NCBI GenBank assembly: GCA_030407005.1
Contig: JAUDYN010000006.1
Location: forward strand, 3,472,001 to 3,536,000
DNA: 64,000 nt
DNA from: Desarmillaria ectypa
Lineage: Eukaryota > Basidiomycota > Agaricomycetes > Agaricales > Physalacriaceae
Direction: 5' to 3'
The translations under genes and the position numbers were made by a program. Below the pieces are notes generated by a model, which was not told the origin of the DNA, made no database searches, and saw only the letters and a program-made list of their open reading frames with translations. This document shows positions 11,030-23,572 of this stretch, piece after piece (the first letter of the stretch is position 1; the number at the start of each line of letters is the position of its first letter).

Positions 11030-12124
11030 AGTGGTAAGAGATGGGAGAAAGGTAACCAACGCCAGATATCTTGGACTCCATTATATGCCGAAAATATTGA
11101 TGGGAAATGACGCGGTGACGTCGTTGTTGAAAGTTTATTTTGGTGTCGCCCACGTTGTCCAGTTGTAACGATGACGTAGAAACATGCCTCCAAGAGATAG
11201 GGACGAATGTTTGCGGTTCTAGCGGAGGCTACCCTCATCACTAAAAGACTGAACGTGAACTGTTATAGTAAGAATGAGAAAAAATCTTCAGAAAATATAT
11301 TCTCGAACTGTATAAATCTAAGACTATTCTAAAGTCAGTGCTTGCATAAGCGTTCACTAGGAAAACGTACCATCATATTCTAGCAGTTTTCGTGCAATAA
11401 CCTCTCGATGTTCACCCTTAAACTGAGGAATAAAGCTATATAGACGCGAACCTAAACAATCAAGGTAAATTGACACTTTCATGACAAATCCTACAGGACA
11501 ACGAAGGGCGTAGACTGTACTATAGGCACCCAGAATTTTGAAACGAGGCTTTTTGCGTCCTCTGTGTCTGCCACCTTCTTGGACTAATATCGTCGCCTGT
11601 ATTACCAATCATTTTGAATACATGTTTTTCTTGGAGCTCGCTGGTCGCAACTAAAATGATCCCCACGGAAAGTCTGTGACTAAAGTTAACGCTAGAAACC
11701 ATGTCCACTTCACGGGATTGACTTCATTCTTGTTCGTCCTTCAAAACCTGTTTGAAGGGCGACTGCATGTGAAGGTCATTTGGAACGAAGCAACGCGATG
11801 ACTCTCTGACAACTCCTATGCGAGGAATCCATCTCCGAAGATGATGATAGCTTCTGAGCAGCGACGACTTCTTGTTCTGCTGCAGGCACGGATGGCGAAG
11901 CGATGGGCGGGAATTCTCGTACGGATCAGGAGTCAAGCAGGCGGGAATCGAGAGGAAACCCCATGGTAGTCACACCTATGATTGCAAGCAGATCGTGCAG
12001 GGAATCATCACCACACTCACCTACGGAATCATGAGTTACGGAGGTAATATTGCTGTTCACTTCGAGGAGCAATGCCTCCATCATGAAGTCAGTATATCGC
12101 AATATAAGTACAGATACATATCTT
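11030..12124. other. Intergenic, about 1.1 kb
   Basis: Lies upstream of the amylase and downstream of helicase A, both on the minus strand. Short frames at 11357-11608 and 11724-11936 (minus) show no family features. No TATA box recognised with confidence. Confidence 0.5.
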
Positions 12125-15100
12125 TCAGTCTACCTCCCGTATGACCAACCCGTCGCCCAATCCTCCATCAATCTCGTCATCATCGCTATCCAAGAGGGGG
12201 ATAACGCCGTCCCCCTCACTCACTCCGACTACGAGCGCCTTCAGCCTCGCTATGGTCTCTATGTCCTCACCAGTGGCCCGACGCTTTACATCCTCAACGT
12301 AATCATCCACATTGGCTTCCGGATCCCATGAGATCCGATGTCCACGCCAACCACCGTTGTTGTGGATGTAGTTCATGAATGATCGCCATATAGGATCCAG
12401 CGCTAGCACCTCAGCATTACCGACAACAATTAGAAGGGCCTGAGCGCGGGTTACAGCGACTATAGACAGTGTAAATGTGCAGAACGGTCAGGGCGTTGGA
12501 TGAACGAAACGTACCGTTGAACCGGTGCGGACTTGCAACAAAACCGAGAGAACGTCGAATATCCGAAGTAATGAAATCCGAGTTACTGCGCACAGTGGAT
12601 ATGATGACTATAAGGCGTTCCTATACGAGTAGGCGACTTGAGTACCTTCAAGGGAAGCAATCATTATTCGAAATACCTGTCCTTGGAACTCTTCAACACT
12701 CCCGACGTTGATATCCTTTAATTTCGAATCTCTGTGGAATAGGTCTAAGATCTTTATTGTTTGGGCATGATATGGGGTGATAACAGCAATATGTTCAGCA
12801 CCTAGGACCTCGTTATTAACACAATGATTGGAAACCATACGTCGAGAATAGGCTTACGTATTCCCTTCTTTGCAATGAGCGACGAACAATAATTCTTTAC
12901 GATAGTCGCTTCATTGATGTTGAAGTACGACGGCGATGACTCCTCTCTTTGATCTCGACCAACAACAGCATGGAACGCAATCGGGAACTTCTTCCTCGGA
13001 AGCTCGTCCCAATTTTCCAAGCTCCTCGTCAACACAGGATCGCCACATGCTTGTAGTCGGTTTCCGTAGAAGTGTTCATTCGAGAAGGCTAAAATGGCTG
13101 GATGAGATCGGAAATTCTTGAGGAGTTCCACGACCCTGAAGATCGGCAAACTATGAGAAAGAGATAGGTATGAAATGGGAGAGAAGGTTTGTACGTAACA
13201 CCCTGTCCCCCACTACTGCCATTCCATGGCGACAATTTGTAATACGGTCTTTCCATCAACCTAACGAGATAGCTCTCCATGAACCCCAGTTGCTTCGCGA
13301 GCGCTGAATACACCGTCGGACCTAGTTGCTGTGGATCACCCGCCAAGATCACATTCGTACGATCATCTGCTAGTCCCTTAATAGGAACCATAGTATCAGG
13401 TTCTGTCGCCTGGCCCGCCTCATCGATAAAGATCCACCCAAAATGACCGGGCTTGACGCCCAAGCCCGCAAGGGCACCAGCGGAAACGCACGTGCAGACG
13501 ACGACACGATGTTTAAGGACATCTTCGAGAGCCGGCATAGCAAAAGTTAGGTTTCCATTGACGAGGGAGTATTTGCGAAGAGTCAAGGGGAGCTCGCTGT
13601 ACTTGCGGGACATAGCGTTCAGGCGGAATACGTCCGTAGGGCCGAGGTGCATCAGCCTCTGTACAATGAGGTCGGCGGACTTGTTGCTGGGTGTACATGC
13701 TAGGATGTGGGCCTCGGGATGACGCTGGAGAAGCTGTTCCATAGCTTCTACGATTGTCACTGTCTTTCCTGTTCCTGGACTGCACAAACCGTTGAGGTCA
13801 GACTATGTATTGATGCCAATGACGGTAACTACTTACGGTCCAAACACAATGAACGGCACGCTTCCCTTTGGTTGATGTACGATAGCGGCTACTGTCTCCA
13901 GCTGTTCAGGATTGTTTCCAAGACTTCGGTTCAAAGGAATCAGCTCCATTAACGTGGCTGGGGAGACTAATTGTGCGGCTGTCATGTGTTCAGGACCTGG
14001 AAACAGTAACCGAGCAGGGTCATTCTTGTTGACCAGAGCATGGTGCGCCCGACGGAAAGGCAAACGATTCAGGACGAATCGTACATCAAACTTGGTTCCG
14101 CGGTAGGTATTGAAGGAATCGCTGAAGCGAAGGCTGACGTGTAACATGGCAACGTCGTGAACGCGCCCTTCGAACCAAGTCTTGTCGGGTTTATCGACAG
14201 GACGAACGAGAATGAAATCTCCGACAAGGACAGAGGGACGGCCTTCAGAGAGGCCTTTGACTTTGAGCCTAAACACAGTAGATTGGCGCAGGTGCTCGAT
14301 GATTATCGGAAACACTCACTTGTATCTAGGGTGTTCCGGTTTGATCTCGACATTCTCCATAGAGTAAGCGTCCAGATCCTGCCTATGCGTGAGATGAGCA
14401 CAGGGTCTGACCAACCAAAACCACAACCAACCTCCTCTGTTCTTCTTCCAAGTAAAGCATTGTCTGGAAATGCTGCGCATATGTTGCGGTGTTTAACGAC
14501 GAAGGCACGAATCGCTTGATATCTTGCCTGGCGGATCTTTTCAAATACCCCTCTTCAGTATATACTGCCTGAACAAGGTTCTGAGGGACGTTGAATTGGG
14601 GAAGCTTTGAGATCCACTTCGTCGGGGTCCAAGTAGGAGGACGAAGGCTGCGTTTGACGGGACCGTCTAACTTGATGTTACGTCGCTTCCGTGGAGTGTA
14701 AGGGGCCCTGGGAGCGAGGTGCTCGTGATCAGCACGGCTACCGACAGTAGCACAGACCCGTCTTTGGATAACAAACGGGTGCCGCTTGACGATATTGATG
14801 AATACAAGCTCCAGAGTGTCCTCAAAATATCCGGCATAGGATGGGTGGAATGTGATAAGGATCTTATGAGGTCGAGCGGAGCGTATGAATTTCGAAGCTG
14901 GGGTTATAGCCACGGAGAACCTAGTAACGGCGTCATCATCAGTCTCTGCCTCCAATAAAATAAGAAAAAAGTGAAGCGTTCCCCTAGGAAGCATAGCCAA
15001 TATACGGAACGAAGACAGCAAACAAAAGAGAGAAAGCTCCCATAGAAATGTTGAGACGACTCACTTCACACCGTGCTCATCCTGCCTCCGCGAAGACAGC

Positions 15101-15582
15101 ATCCTGAACTTGGCCAGCGAGATGGGTGTCCTAGAGTCGTCTCCGCTGGTCCGTTGTACCAGCATTTCGGCTACCATGGGCAGCTGCTCGTCCTCATCGA
15201 TGATTCCGAAATCAAGACCTGCCAAGTTAGACACTTCAATCCCATTCTTGTTTCTCTGAGCGTCTTCTAATGTCGTTGCCAGCCGCTCTTGCACCGTATG
15301 AGTCGCGATATGAGCCTCGAGCTCATTCTCCGGAAACTCTCTACTCGGCTTGCAATAGGGGCACTGTTTCACCTTCAACATCTTTCTCCGCTTCGATACA
15401 GGGCGTTGCGTCCCCGCAAGAATTTGCTGATGTCTTCGGCCGTGTATATGGTTTTCATAGTTGCAAGTGTCGAGGACAAGACCGCAACTGCATTGCGTTA
15501 TGTCGTGGCGTAGTTTGCATGTCCCTAGGGGATGTCTGCAGCCGCCAGGTGAGACAGAATCGTAGCACCACCCAACGGGCAT
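12125..15582 (-). CDS. MOV10/SDE3/Armitage-type SF1 RNA helicase, copy A
   Basis: Superfamily 1B (UPF1-like) helicase, about 1,000 residues in about nine exons. The N-terminus carries a CCCH finger (C-x8-C-x6-C-x3-H in CYDSVSPGG..., residues 6-26). Two C2H2-like fingers follow, near residues 31-52 and 72-95. Helicase motifs are all present: Walker A GPPGTGKT, split by an intron after GP at about 13840; Walker B FIDEAGQA; motif III GDPQQLGP; motif IV LLKNFRSHPAIL; motif [11 protein letters not shown]; motif VI VAVTRAQ. The tail after WRSFMNYIHNNGGWRG is acidic. Plant SDE3, animal MOV10 and fly Armitage act in small-RNA silencing and transposon control; that role here is inferred from the family. 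Frames join cleanly at every intron checked. A paralogue is at 41195-44629. Confidence 0.88.
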
Positions 15583-16924
15583 CGTGGAAGTGGGAGCAGA
15601 AGTACCGGTGTTATATTCTTCCCAGGCCTTCTAGTGGGATAAGGTAAGGCATGATTGACACAATACATGTATCAACGTAAAGAGTCACCCGGCGTCCCAA
15701 AATCAGCGGGTGATAGTGTCTAGTAATGGAAGTGAATGTTCAGGTCAACGGTGACGGCCCAGGAAAAGGATGGACATTGAAGCAATATCCACTTACAAGT
15801 ACGTCGTCTAATGAAATCAAGACCAATGCCAGGACTTGGAGTGGTAGAACCAGAAATGATTCTACTATCCCCAGTGATGGATAGAAATCTGTGTAGCATG
15901 CGGGATCAGATCAGAGTTGGTATCAGGGTGATTAACGAACCGGAATTCAATTCTATCAGGCTTTGTGCATGTTTGCGAACGTGTAACCCTGGCCTCACAC
16001 AACACCCTGATCTAGCCGTTTGCTTCAAGTCACCATTGTCATTCTTGGTTGAATTGGATTACGTCTAATTTTCTGGATGATTTCATAGCATAACAGCCAA
16101 TAGAGTTTTGTTAGCAGTTCTCCCTGGCGTTTGCAACAAATATAACCTACCTTTTTGTATTGCTCGGTTGGCCGTTCTGAGTCTGTGATTCTAGCATTCG
16201 AGATGAGACTTCAAATTCCCGGTCTATGGATGCTTACAAACAAAATTTCGGGTACCTTGTTCAATGACAGAAAGGCTCTCAGACCCAGATTCGTTTATAA
16301 TGACTGACGGTCCTCGTTCGGTTAAAGTAACCAGCATTGGAGAAACGATGGAGATTAGTATTTTTCCATACAGAATACCACGCTAGTCAGTTCCAACCAA
16401 AGATTGCAGAAGACTCTGATCCACGAATACCTTTAGGCAAAATCGTTAAGGACCATAAGATTCTTCGTAAGATAACCAGACACACCATCTAATTCGAACT
16501 CTTGTGCAATAGCCTCTCACTCCCCCTCCTTGAAGGAGGGATGAGACAACTCCAACCTTGCATCCGCAGAACTTCATTCTTTGCGTGGCACCCATACATA
16601 TCCCATCCAGAATCAGGCCCATCGGTCCCCAGCCCAGACCCGCAATCAATGATAGCCCTTGCAAACGAGGACGCTTCGTAGCCTTGAGGTGCTTGAATGA
16701 AGTTCACTGGGTTCCTGTACTATAGCTAGCACTTATCATTCAACATGGGGCTCCGAGTCGTCGACGAAGATGGTCATCGTCAATTAGCAAGGTGGGAAAA
16801 CAAGAAAGGTGCGACGCGACCATATGACAAAAGCACGGTCCTTCCGGCCCGTGATCGGGCGGGTTGCGAAAAATTCTCAGTCCATTGCGAATCAATACTA
16901 CAAGGTGACTACAAGAAAAGGCTA
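15583..16924. other. Intergenic, about 1.3 kb
   Basis: Upstream region of helicase A. Frames at 15811-16068 (plus) and 16446-16707 (minus) lack recognisable features. Nothing else seen. Confidence 0.5.
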
Positions 16925-17504
16925 TCAAGAAGTAACATTAATGCTTTCATAGACTTCACCCTGTATCAAAATCTCCTTCCCGTCCGTCCCATTGATAGGG
17001 TAAGTTGTGTGAAGGCTGAGCGTATATTGAGCACCTTCAAACAAACCCGGGAAGTACGGGAACTAGATGGCGAAGATACATGAATAGGCTACGCCAATAT
17101 ATGATGTCATATCACATACCTGCGCTGTAAAAGTAAGTGCGGGAGACAGAGGTGGTGCAGGCAAAGTGAACTCCCGACGGTCAACCAGGATCGGAGGCTC
17201 GTGCCCATTGTTGCCCGAAGGAACCTCGATGTAAAAATCGGTGTACCGCGGGATGATGCGAAAATAATTCACGGCACATGTAAAATCCGCATGAACCGTG
17301 AAATCCTGAGGTATAAGGAAAGGACAGTGAGCTGTCGCGTCATATACACATGGATTAACTCACTGTGCCAGGTTGCAAATCGGAAGGAACTACTTGGAAG
17401 ACTCCAAACCGAGCAGCCTCTGGGCAGAACTGACGCTTTCCAATAGCTGAGGCGTTGGTTCCGACTGCAGCAAGGACGAAGGCAAGAACAGAGGTGAGCT
17501 TCAT
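16925..17504 (-). CDS. Small secreted protein, 154 residues
   Basis: Three exons (17364-17504, 17120-17305, 16925-17062) join in frame. The start MKLTSVLAFVLAAVGTNASA is a clear signal peptide, followed by IGKRQFCPEA, where KR is a plausible Kex2 cleavage site. The mature part has only two Cys (FCPEAA and DFTCAVN), a beta-rich look with many aromatic residues (FRIIPRYTDFYIEVPSG, FPYFPGLFEGAQYTLSLHTT) and NGT and NVT glycosylation sequons near the C-terminus. No family recognised. The upstream ATG at 17555, also in frame, is less likely because it precedes the signal peptide and lies at the TATA box. The role is unknown; an extracellular or wall-associated place is inferred. Confidence 0.8.
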
Positions 17505-17559
17505 GGTGGTAAGGTAAAACGAAGATGACCTTGGGATACAATGAACACGAATCATCAGC

Positions 17560-17566
17560 TTTTATA
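17560..17566 (-). promoter_or_regulatory. TATA box of the small secreted protein gene
   Basis: TATAAAA on the minus strand, 56 nt upstream of the ATG at 17504. Confidence 0.6.
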
Positions 17567-18424
17567 ACTTGGATGGTGCGGGGATGAAGGCCTTTCCAGG
17601 CCGCACAGGGAATTCTGTGGAGCGTCTTTGTGCCTTTGGCCCCAAATATGTGAAACGCGTGTGTCCACGAAACGTTTCCAATATCCATACTTAGCTGCCG
17701 CACTGTAAAGAGTCTACATCCGGCTGCAAGCACAAATAGCAGCTCGGATCTGAACCGGTGGGCATTGGAGCCTGGAGTCAAAACCGTGAGATGAGAGCCT
17801 ATGAGTCACGCGTATGTTTCAGGGAGATCGTGCGGGGAATTATCGCCACGTTCAAGTACATAGTATTTCACCCCCCTGGAACGTTCAGTGTTCGATCCGC
17901 TTAAAAAAGATGCCGTACATATGGGACTGAAATCAGCCTTTGTCTTGATGGTCAGAAGAACACAGGACTCCGAGAGTCGACACCAGTCATATTTTTGGTT
18001 CGTCTTTTCAAGGAAGGCTGGGGCGAGCTTTCATCGTTAGACCTGGTGCTAAACGTCTCTGAATGTGATGCGGAATGGCATCGTAGAGTGAAAAAATTTC
18101 ATGGCAGGAAAAGATGTCGATGTGATTGGAAGGGGTATCCGCCGTAGGCTGTACCAGGTAAAAGTACTCGGGCATCCCGGAGCGACGTGGAGCTTCACGT
18201 TTCAGTTTTCGTTTGTTGATGTAAAGAGGGAATGTGTTATTGTATAATCCGGGTGTTTGAACTTGCGTAGAAACGACAGTGAGGTGTGTGACGGAGGTAT
18301 ATGATCATGGTGAAGATCGAGTGAGGATCGGACTCCGGCCTTCTACCGGTAACTAACATCCGGACACGACCACGTGCCGTATTATTTCCCGAAGCGGTGC
18401 ACTGACTCAAATTGATTCCGTGGG

Positions 18425-18431
18425 TATAAAA
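18425..18431 (+). promoter_or_regulatory. TATA box of the Hsp20-like gene
   Basis: TATAAAA lies 40 nt upstream of the ATG at 18471. Its closeness makes the upstream in-frame ATG at 18420 unlikely as a start. Confidence 0.6.
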
Positions 18432-18470
18432 GGCCGCGTGGCATCAAAAAATTTCTTGTTCGTAGCGTTC

Positions 18471-19572
18471 ATGTCGTATCCTTACCATGGCCAATATTCA
18501 GAAGAGTATTCGACCCCTTCAACGCCGCGTGAACCCTTCCCGTCCTGGGAGGTTATTGAACATCAACCTCAAGCCCAACAACAATCTGAGCCGGTTTTTC
18601 CAGGCCAGCTATCGCCGTTAACCCCAACGCTGACGCCGATGTACACGCAAACGGTACAACCAGAGCATTTGACTGGTGCTGACCAGAGTTCGCCCGTCGA
18701 TAATAATACCATTCGACTTCTTCCTGCGCCGCAGCCAAGGTCAGCTTTTGATAACGTGGTATGTCCTGGATGATTCTTACGTCCTTGCTAGCACGTCAGA
18801 TCCGTCAACGAGAGGACGCCAATATCTTCGTCGAACTCCCCCTCGATCTCGGGAGCACAGAGTTCATCCTTATGCCCGACCAGGCAGTGCGGCAGGCCCT
18901 AGTCAAAGCCAGGACCCTATCATCAGATTCGTTCCACCAATACTGGCCCCAGTCAGGGCACCTACCGCACCGCCTACCCCTCAACGTCTGCACTCGTAAG
19001 CCGATCAACATCTCATTCATTTAATAGTGGCTTACGCAGTGATAGCTCTCCCACTTCGGTCGGTAGTCGCGAGCACACCTCTCTCTTGGTTCAACCAACA
19101 TCGCGAACCCTCGTCATCCGATTTGATTGGCGCTACGACCCAGAAACTACAACAATCACTGCTCACTTTGAGCTTCCCGGCATTAAGCGCGAAGATATTT
19201 CCATCCGTCTCTGGACGTGTTTTTATAACCACTCCAGGCAGGTAACAGTGTACGCTACCAGGCATGCACCTTTTCCGGGAGCAGTGACTTCGCGTGATCC
19301 TGGACCAGGGAATGAAATATTTTGGATTGAGGGCAAGTACGGCCAATGCAAGAGATCCATTGTCGTTCCCCCAGACTGCAAAGTACGCCCCCACCCTTCC
19401 TTCTCCCTCCTCCCTTATCTACGCCCCGGTTTTTTTTATAAGACGCCCGTGACTTACGATGTCCTAGCCTGAAGATATCAATGCAAGATATGAAGATGGG
19501 ATTCTTGTTCTGAAGATCCAATGCGGTCCGCCTGATGACAAGAATGAGGTACAGGCCGTACCTCTTCGATGA
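18471..19572 (+). CDS. Hsp20/alpha-crystallin-like protein
   Basis: Four exons (18471-18739, 18792-18995, 19040-19382, 19468-19572) join to 306 residues. The N-terminal 150 residues are Pro/Gln/Ser-rich and probably disordered. The C-terminal alpha-crystallin fold is read from TITAHFELPGIKREDISI (first strands) through FWIEGKYGQCKRSIVVPP to PEDINARYEDGILVLKIQCG, the A-x-x-x-DGIL-type end of the domain. Small heat-shock proteins bind unfolding proteins without ATP. The segment RLWTCFYNHSRQVTVYATRH is read through as coding because the only GT-AG alternative is 25 nt. The long disordered N-terminal region is unlike compact Hsp16-type proteins and suggests a divergent fungal lineage. Confidence 0.8.
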
Positions 19573-22018
19573 GAGCGTTGATCTGTTTTTGAGTCTTCGG
19601 TTCAACAGCCCGTGTGATTCCATTCACCCAACTCAAGATTTCAAGAAAATTCCCTTTTTGTCCCGGTACGGTTTTATTTGCGTCTTTCAACGTCAACTAC
19701 GGCGTCTTGAATCTTTCTTGGAATTGTCATGGATTTTCAAAGTGACCTCGAACAGTCGAGCCCTCGGTTTTAAATCATTATTAGCATATCTCTTCGCATT
19801 GTCATATTTACTGTAGCTAGTAGTATTTATCTCCTTTTTGCTGCTTTCTTGCTGGCAAAGATGCCCTAGTTCCTTTGGGAAAATAGAACCAAATGAAAAT
19901 TTCTTGTTTCATGCCCTCTACATAATTGATGCGTCGCCTGAATTGAGGCCCACTTGGTTGAGGCCTACTTGAAAAAGTATATCTCGTCTTCCATAGATAT
20001 CCATGTCATAGATGTTTCTGATGCCTGAGGTAGCCCCAAGGATGCCGGATGGCATCCGCAAGGCGCTTCTGTCATCCCTGCGTAAAGCCTCAAGCAAGTC
20101 AACCCCGTTTACTGACCCCAGCCATTGCTGCCAGCGTCGCTACCGCACTTTTCGTCGATAGCAACGCTTGCCCTCATCCGTTGCTATTGCCCGATGAGCC
20201 TCGTCCCACGTCGTTATTACGCGCCTGTTAGGAATATGTCGAAATCTGGACATGGGTTCATGCATGCTGAATCTCGAATACACCTGGGGATACGCTATCG
20301 ACTGCCATCTGCAGCCACGGAACTGGACATATTGAATTTAATAGCGCCAGGATGACAACAGCCTGCTAAGGCTGGTTCCTTTTCAGGACAGAAAAAAATA
20401 TTCTGACAATTTTTGAATTTTTCTTTCCCTTTGTATGCCGCAAAAATGGGATACGAAAAGCACAATGAAAGAATTGTTTTATTCAGTGCTCCTTTCGCGT
20501 ACCAAAACCAACTTTTCTGCGAAAGAGTAGCGGTTTCCTTTGTTCTGACCGCAGGAAACGCCTTTTTTTATTCCATTTTTCGGGCCACCTCCTTACCCTA
20601 GAAGAGTAAGCTAATTATCTTATCTTTCAGCTTGTTTTTGTGAATTCATTTTTACGATCAGAAGTTCAAATAAAATGTCACAACTTTTGAGGTCTTTATT
20701 TCCGCTGAGAAAATGTACCAGCTATCGCAGTGTGTCTATGCACGTCAACGGGAGGGGTGATAGGACCTTGAACACGACGTAGTCCTAAGAGCTGGATCAA
20801 GGCAAGGGCCATGGAGGGCTGAAAGTTGGCCAAAGTCGAGACTGGGATGCGGTAGGCAGACGAGAGTGTTTGAAGGGCAGCTATGAGATCACGACGACGG
20901 TGGCGGATGATAATGGTGGTGACAACGAAACTTTCGCTGTCGACATCACTCGCCACGGAGCATGAACAGGCCATCGATGGAGCGTCGGAAACTAGAAAGC
21001 TCTGATGAATAGGTTCTGAAGGGTGGAGGCGCTATCATTGGTATGGAATTGTGGTGTGATGCTAGTCATGGTATAATTCACGCAACAGTGGCCGATTCAT
21101 GACAGCGAGCGTTAAATATTTCGGATAGTGGCACCGACACATTTTCGGCCAGCACTCGGCATGCAACAACTTCTGCGCATTAGCCTCTCCGAGATAGAGC
21201 ATCGTATCCCGGCAGCTATAAATTCCGTGTCGATGCATATGGCCCAATTGGGATGCTGTTATGCAGTCAGGCATGATGGCCATGAATTTAACAAAGGAAA
21301 AGGGACGATACATCATCACCACTTATTATCTCGGGCGAGAAGAAATCCTGCGGCAAGCCGGAGTCGTCAAGAGACGGAGCAAAACTGGGGCAGCGATTCG
21401 CCAGTCATAGGGTAGATGGATGCGAGTTACTTGTACTCTCATTTCTGAATCATCAAGGCTAAACAGCACTGGGGGCATCCGACAGTGGCTGTCATTTCAA
21501 GTTGAAGCTACAGTGAAGATCCGTCGAAAGAATCAGAGCTAATGCGTATTCCTGTTCAAGTAGTCGTTGTATGCCGGACCTAAAGTATGCATAAGGCAAA
21601 ATGCTTGCTCGGCGGCTTCACTGCCAGCTCGCATTTTGCATGGATGGATTGTTGATGGTGCTGACGTCGCACACCAGGTCTTGCTGGTCGGCGTTTTATT
21701 GACATCTATTCGCCCATCACAAGTTCACCAACTACAGGGAGGGTTCGTGGGAACGGGTAAAGCTCACCTTCATGCCTTGGGTCTGCAAAATGGATTTTGC
21801 TCGTCATGCTTGAGCAAAAGGCGCGTCGGACCTTCGGACCGACATCCGGTACAAAAACAACCCATATCGCCGGACTCCAGAGCCTGGATATCAGATAGCT
21901 ATGCCTATGCTATATACGACAATTCTACTAGTGCTATACCATAGCTAAACGATAATCGTCCAAAATATGCGTAGTAAGGAGGGTATCACCAAGAGTGTAC
22001 TACCATTATACATAAATT
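19573..22018. other. Gene-poor stretch, about 2.4 kb
   Basis: No gene recognised. The longest frame (21567-21944, plus, 125 codons) has no signal peptide, domain or plausible splice context. A minus frame at 20696-20974 (92 codons) is also featureless. A small hairpin GGATGCC-GGAT-GGCATCC lies near 20041. Confidence 0.5.
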
Positions 22019-23572
22019 TTACACCTCCCTAGGAGAGGTAGCTCTACTATTATGATTACTCTGACCGCGTAGTCGTGTCCGTTCATCAATCGCTCCGTCG
22101 TCTTCATCATATTCTGTCTCGTCTTCCTCCCTCAGCTGCTCAAGCCCGACGTGCTCAGCATGCCCATTAGAATGCCCATCATCAAACGCATCAAACAAGG
22201 TTGTCGTTTGAGTTCGATAGGTCGAACTCTGCTGTCCTTGACCTCCTGATCGTGAAATCCCATCTGGTCCCGTAACAATCCCGTGCCACCCGTCTATGGA
22301 TAGTCTTCCGTTGTAGCTTAAATGACCGGGCGCATCTTCAGGAGCATTGTAGCCCGAGAGCTCAACAGATGGGCCCTGATTTCGCGAGAGGTTGAGAAGG
22401 TGAACACCGAGGAAGATGACGATGAAGCCTGATACTAGAGATATGGTATTCGTTGCATCGGTGGTATTGAAACCTTGGAAGAGAATGAGGGAGGCGACGA
22501 TGGTTGAAGACGAGAACCCGACGTAATACATGGGGTTTACTCTATAACGAGGGTCAGCAGCGATAGAGGAAGACGTCGACGTGGGACGTACATATTCACG
22601 GAGAAGGTGTCCAGAGATTTGTTCAAATAGTTCATCTGTACCATGATGCAAAACGTTGACACCAATCCAAACGCATATGTGCTTGGCCGTAGGAACTGAT
22701 TGTTCCCTTCAAAGGTTAACTTGACGGCGACACCGAATCCTTTGATGGACATGACAGACACTGAGCCGACCACAGAGCATATAGATATGTAGACAATAGG
22801 ATTTGTCCGGCCATAGCGGGGTACGGCAAAGTAGATCATGATCAAGGTGAAGACAACGACTGTGAACACGTACAACAGGAAACCTACCAGGTTTAAGGTT
22901 TTGGAAGAAGTAGAAGAAGAGAAGAACACACCTGGTTGTACCGCATATCCCAATATTTCATCGACAGTCTCAACAGCCTTGTCTTCCGGCGCGTGCAGAA
23001 CAATGATCAATGATCCAATTAGCGACAGTGTGCAACCGAGTCGTCCTAGATGACCTAGCCGTTCGCCGAGCAGAAATGATGCAAGAACAGCGCTATTTCG
23101 GGTCAGCACATGTGGTTTAAGCTATACATAGAAAGACGCGCACCCAATTAGAACGCTCAGTGCGCCGAGCGGCGTGACCAATATGGGAGGGGCAAAAGTA
23201 TACGCAGCAAAATTTGCAGCTGCTGCAGGATGAGCAAATATTATTGACTAGAGCTGAGCAATTGACCTTCTCCTAATACAACTACACTAATGTCAGTTTC
23301 CACTGTAAATGACCAAAACCTTGCATTACGCACGAGTCGACATCCCTGCCCACCATATTGGATTCTTCAGATATGTCATGTTATCCGACGCAGAGGCACC
23401 GTAGGTAGTGTCCGCTGAGGCATTGAGGCCCTATCGTCGCCTTTCCAATCAGTGACCCCTTCCGGGACGAAGGTGCATGGCTACGGACCTTTTTCGTTAT
23501 TATGGAGCTGACACCGATTGCCGCTGAGCTGGACACCGCCAGAGCCAAACCTATCCATTTATCGTCCACCAT
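22019..23572 (-). CDS. NIPA-type magnesium transporter (DUF803)
   Basis: Multi-span membrane protein of the NIPA/drug-metabolite-transporter-like group; family members move Mg2+. The start is MVDDKWIGLALAVSSSAAIG. Family blocks are ITKKGLN, YLKNPIWWAGMST, ANFAAYTFAPPILVTPLGAL, SVLIG-AVLASFLLGERL, LHAPEDK, GYAVQPGFLLYVF, TNPIVYISICSVVGS, IKGFGVAVKLTFEGNNQF, NPMYYVGFS, LILFQGF and FLGVHLLNLSR. About nine hydrophobic helices can be counted. The C-terminal tail of about 110 residues is hydrophilic with an acidic cluster. Frames join through six short GT-AG introns, including one before GLN and one inside QPG-FLLY that removes a Ser-rich translated stretch. Full length. Confidence 0.93.

Larger units (their letters stand above)
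17505..18470. other. Divergent promoter region
   Basis: Shared upstream region of the small secreted protein (minus) and the Hsp20-like gene (plus). It holds both TATA boxes and a CACGTG E-box near 18371. No gene seen. Confidence 0.6.

Noticed and set aside
19225..19249. A 25-nt GT-AG intron in the Hsp20-like gene
   Set aside because: Too short for a fungal spliceosomal intron. The read-through frame is open and the total length is in frame without it.
21567..21944. 125-codon plus-strand frame
   Set aside because: No domain, signal peptide, splice context or promoter; composition not clearly coding.
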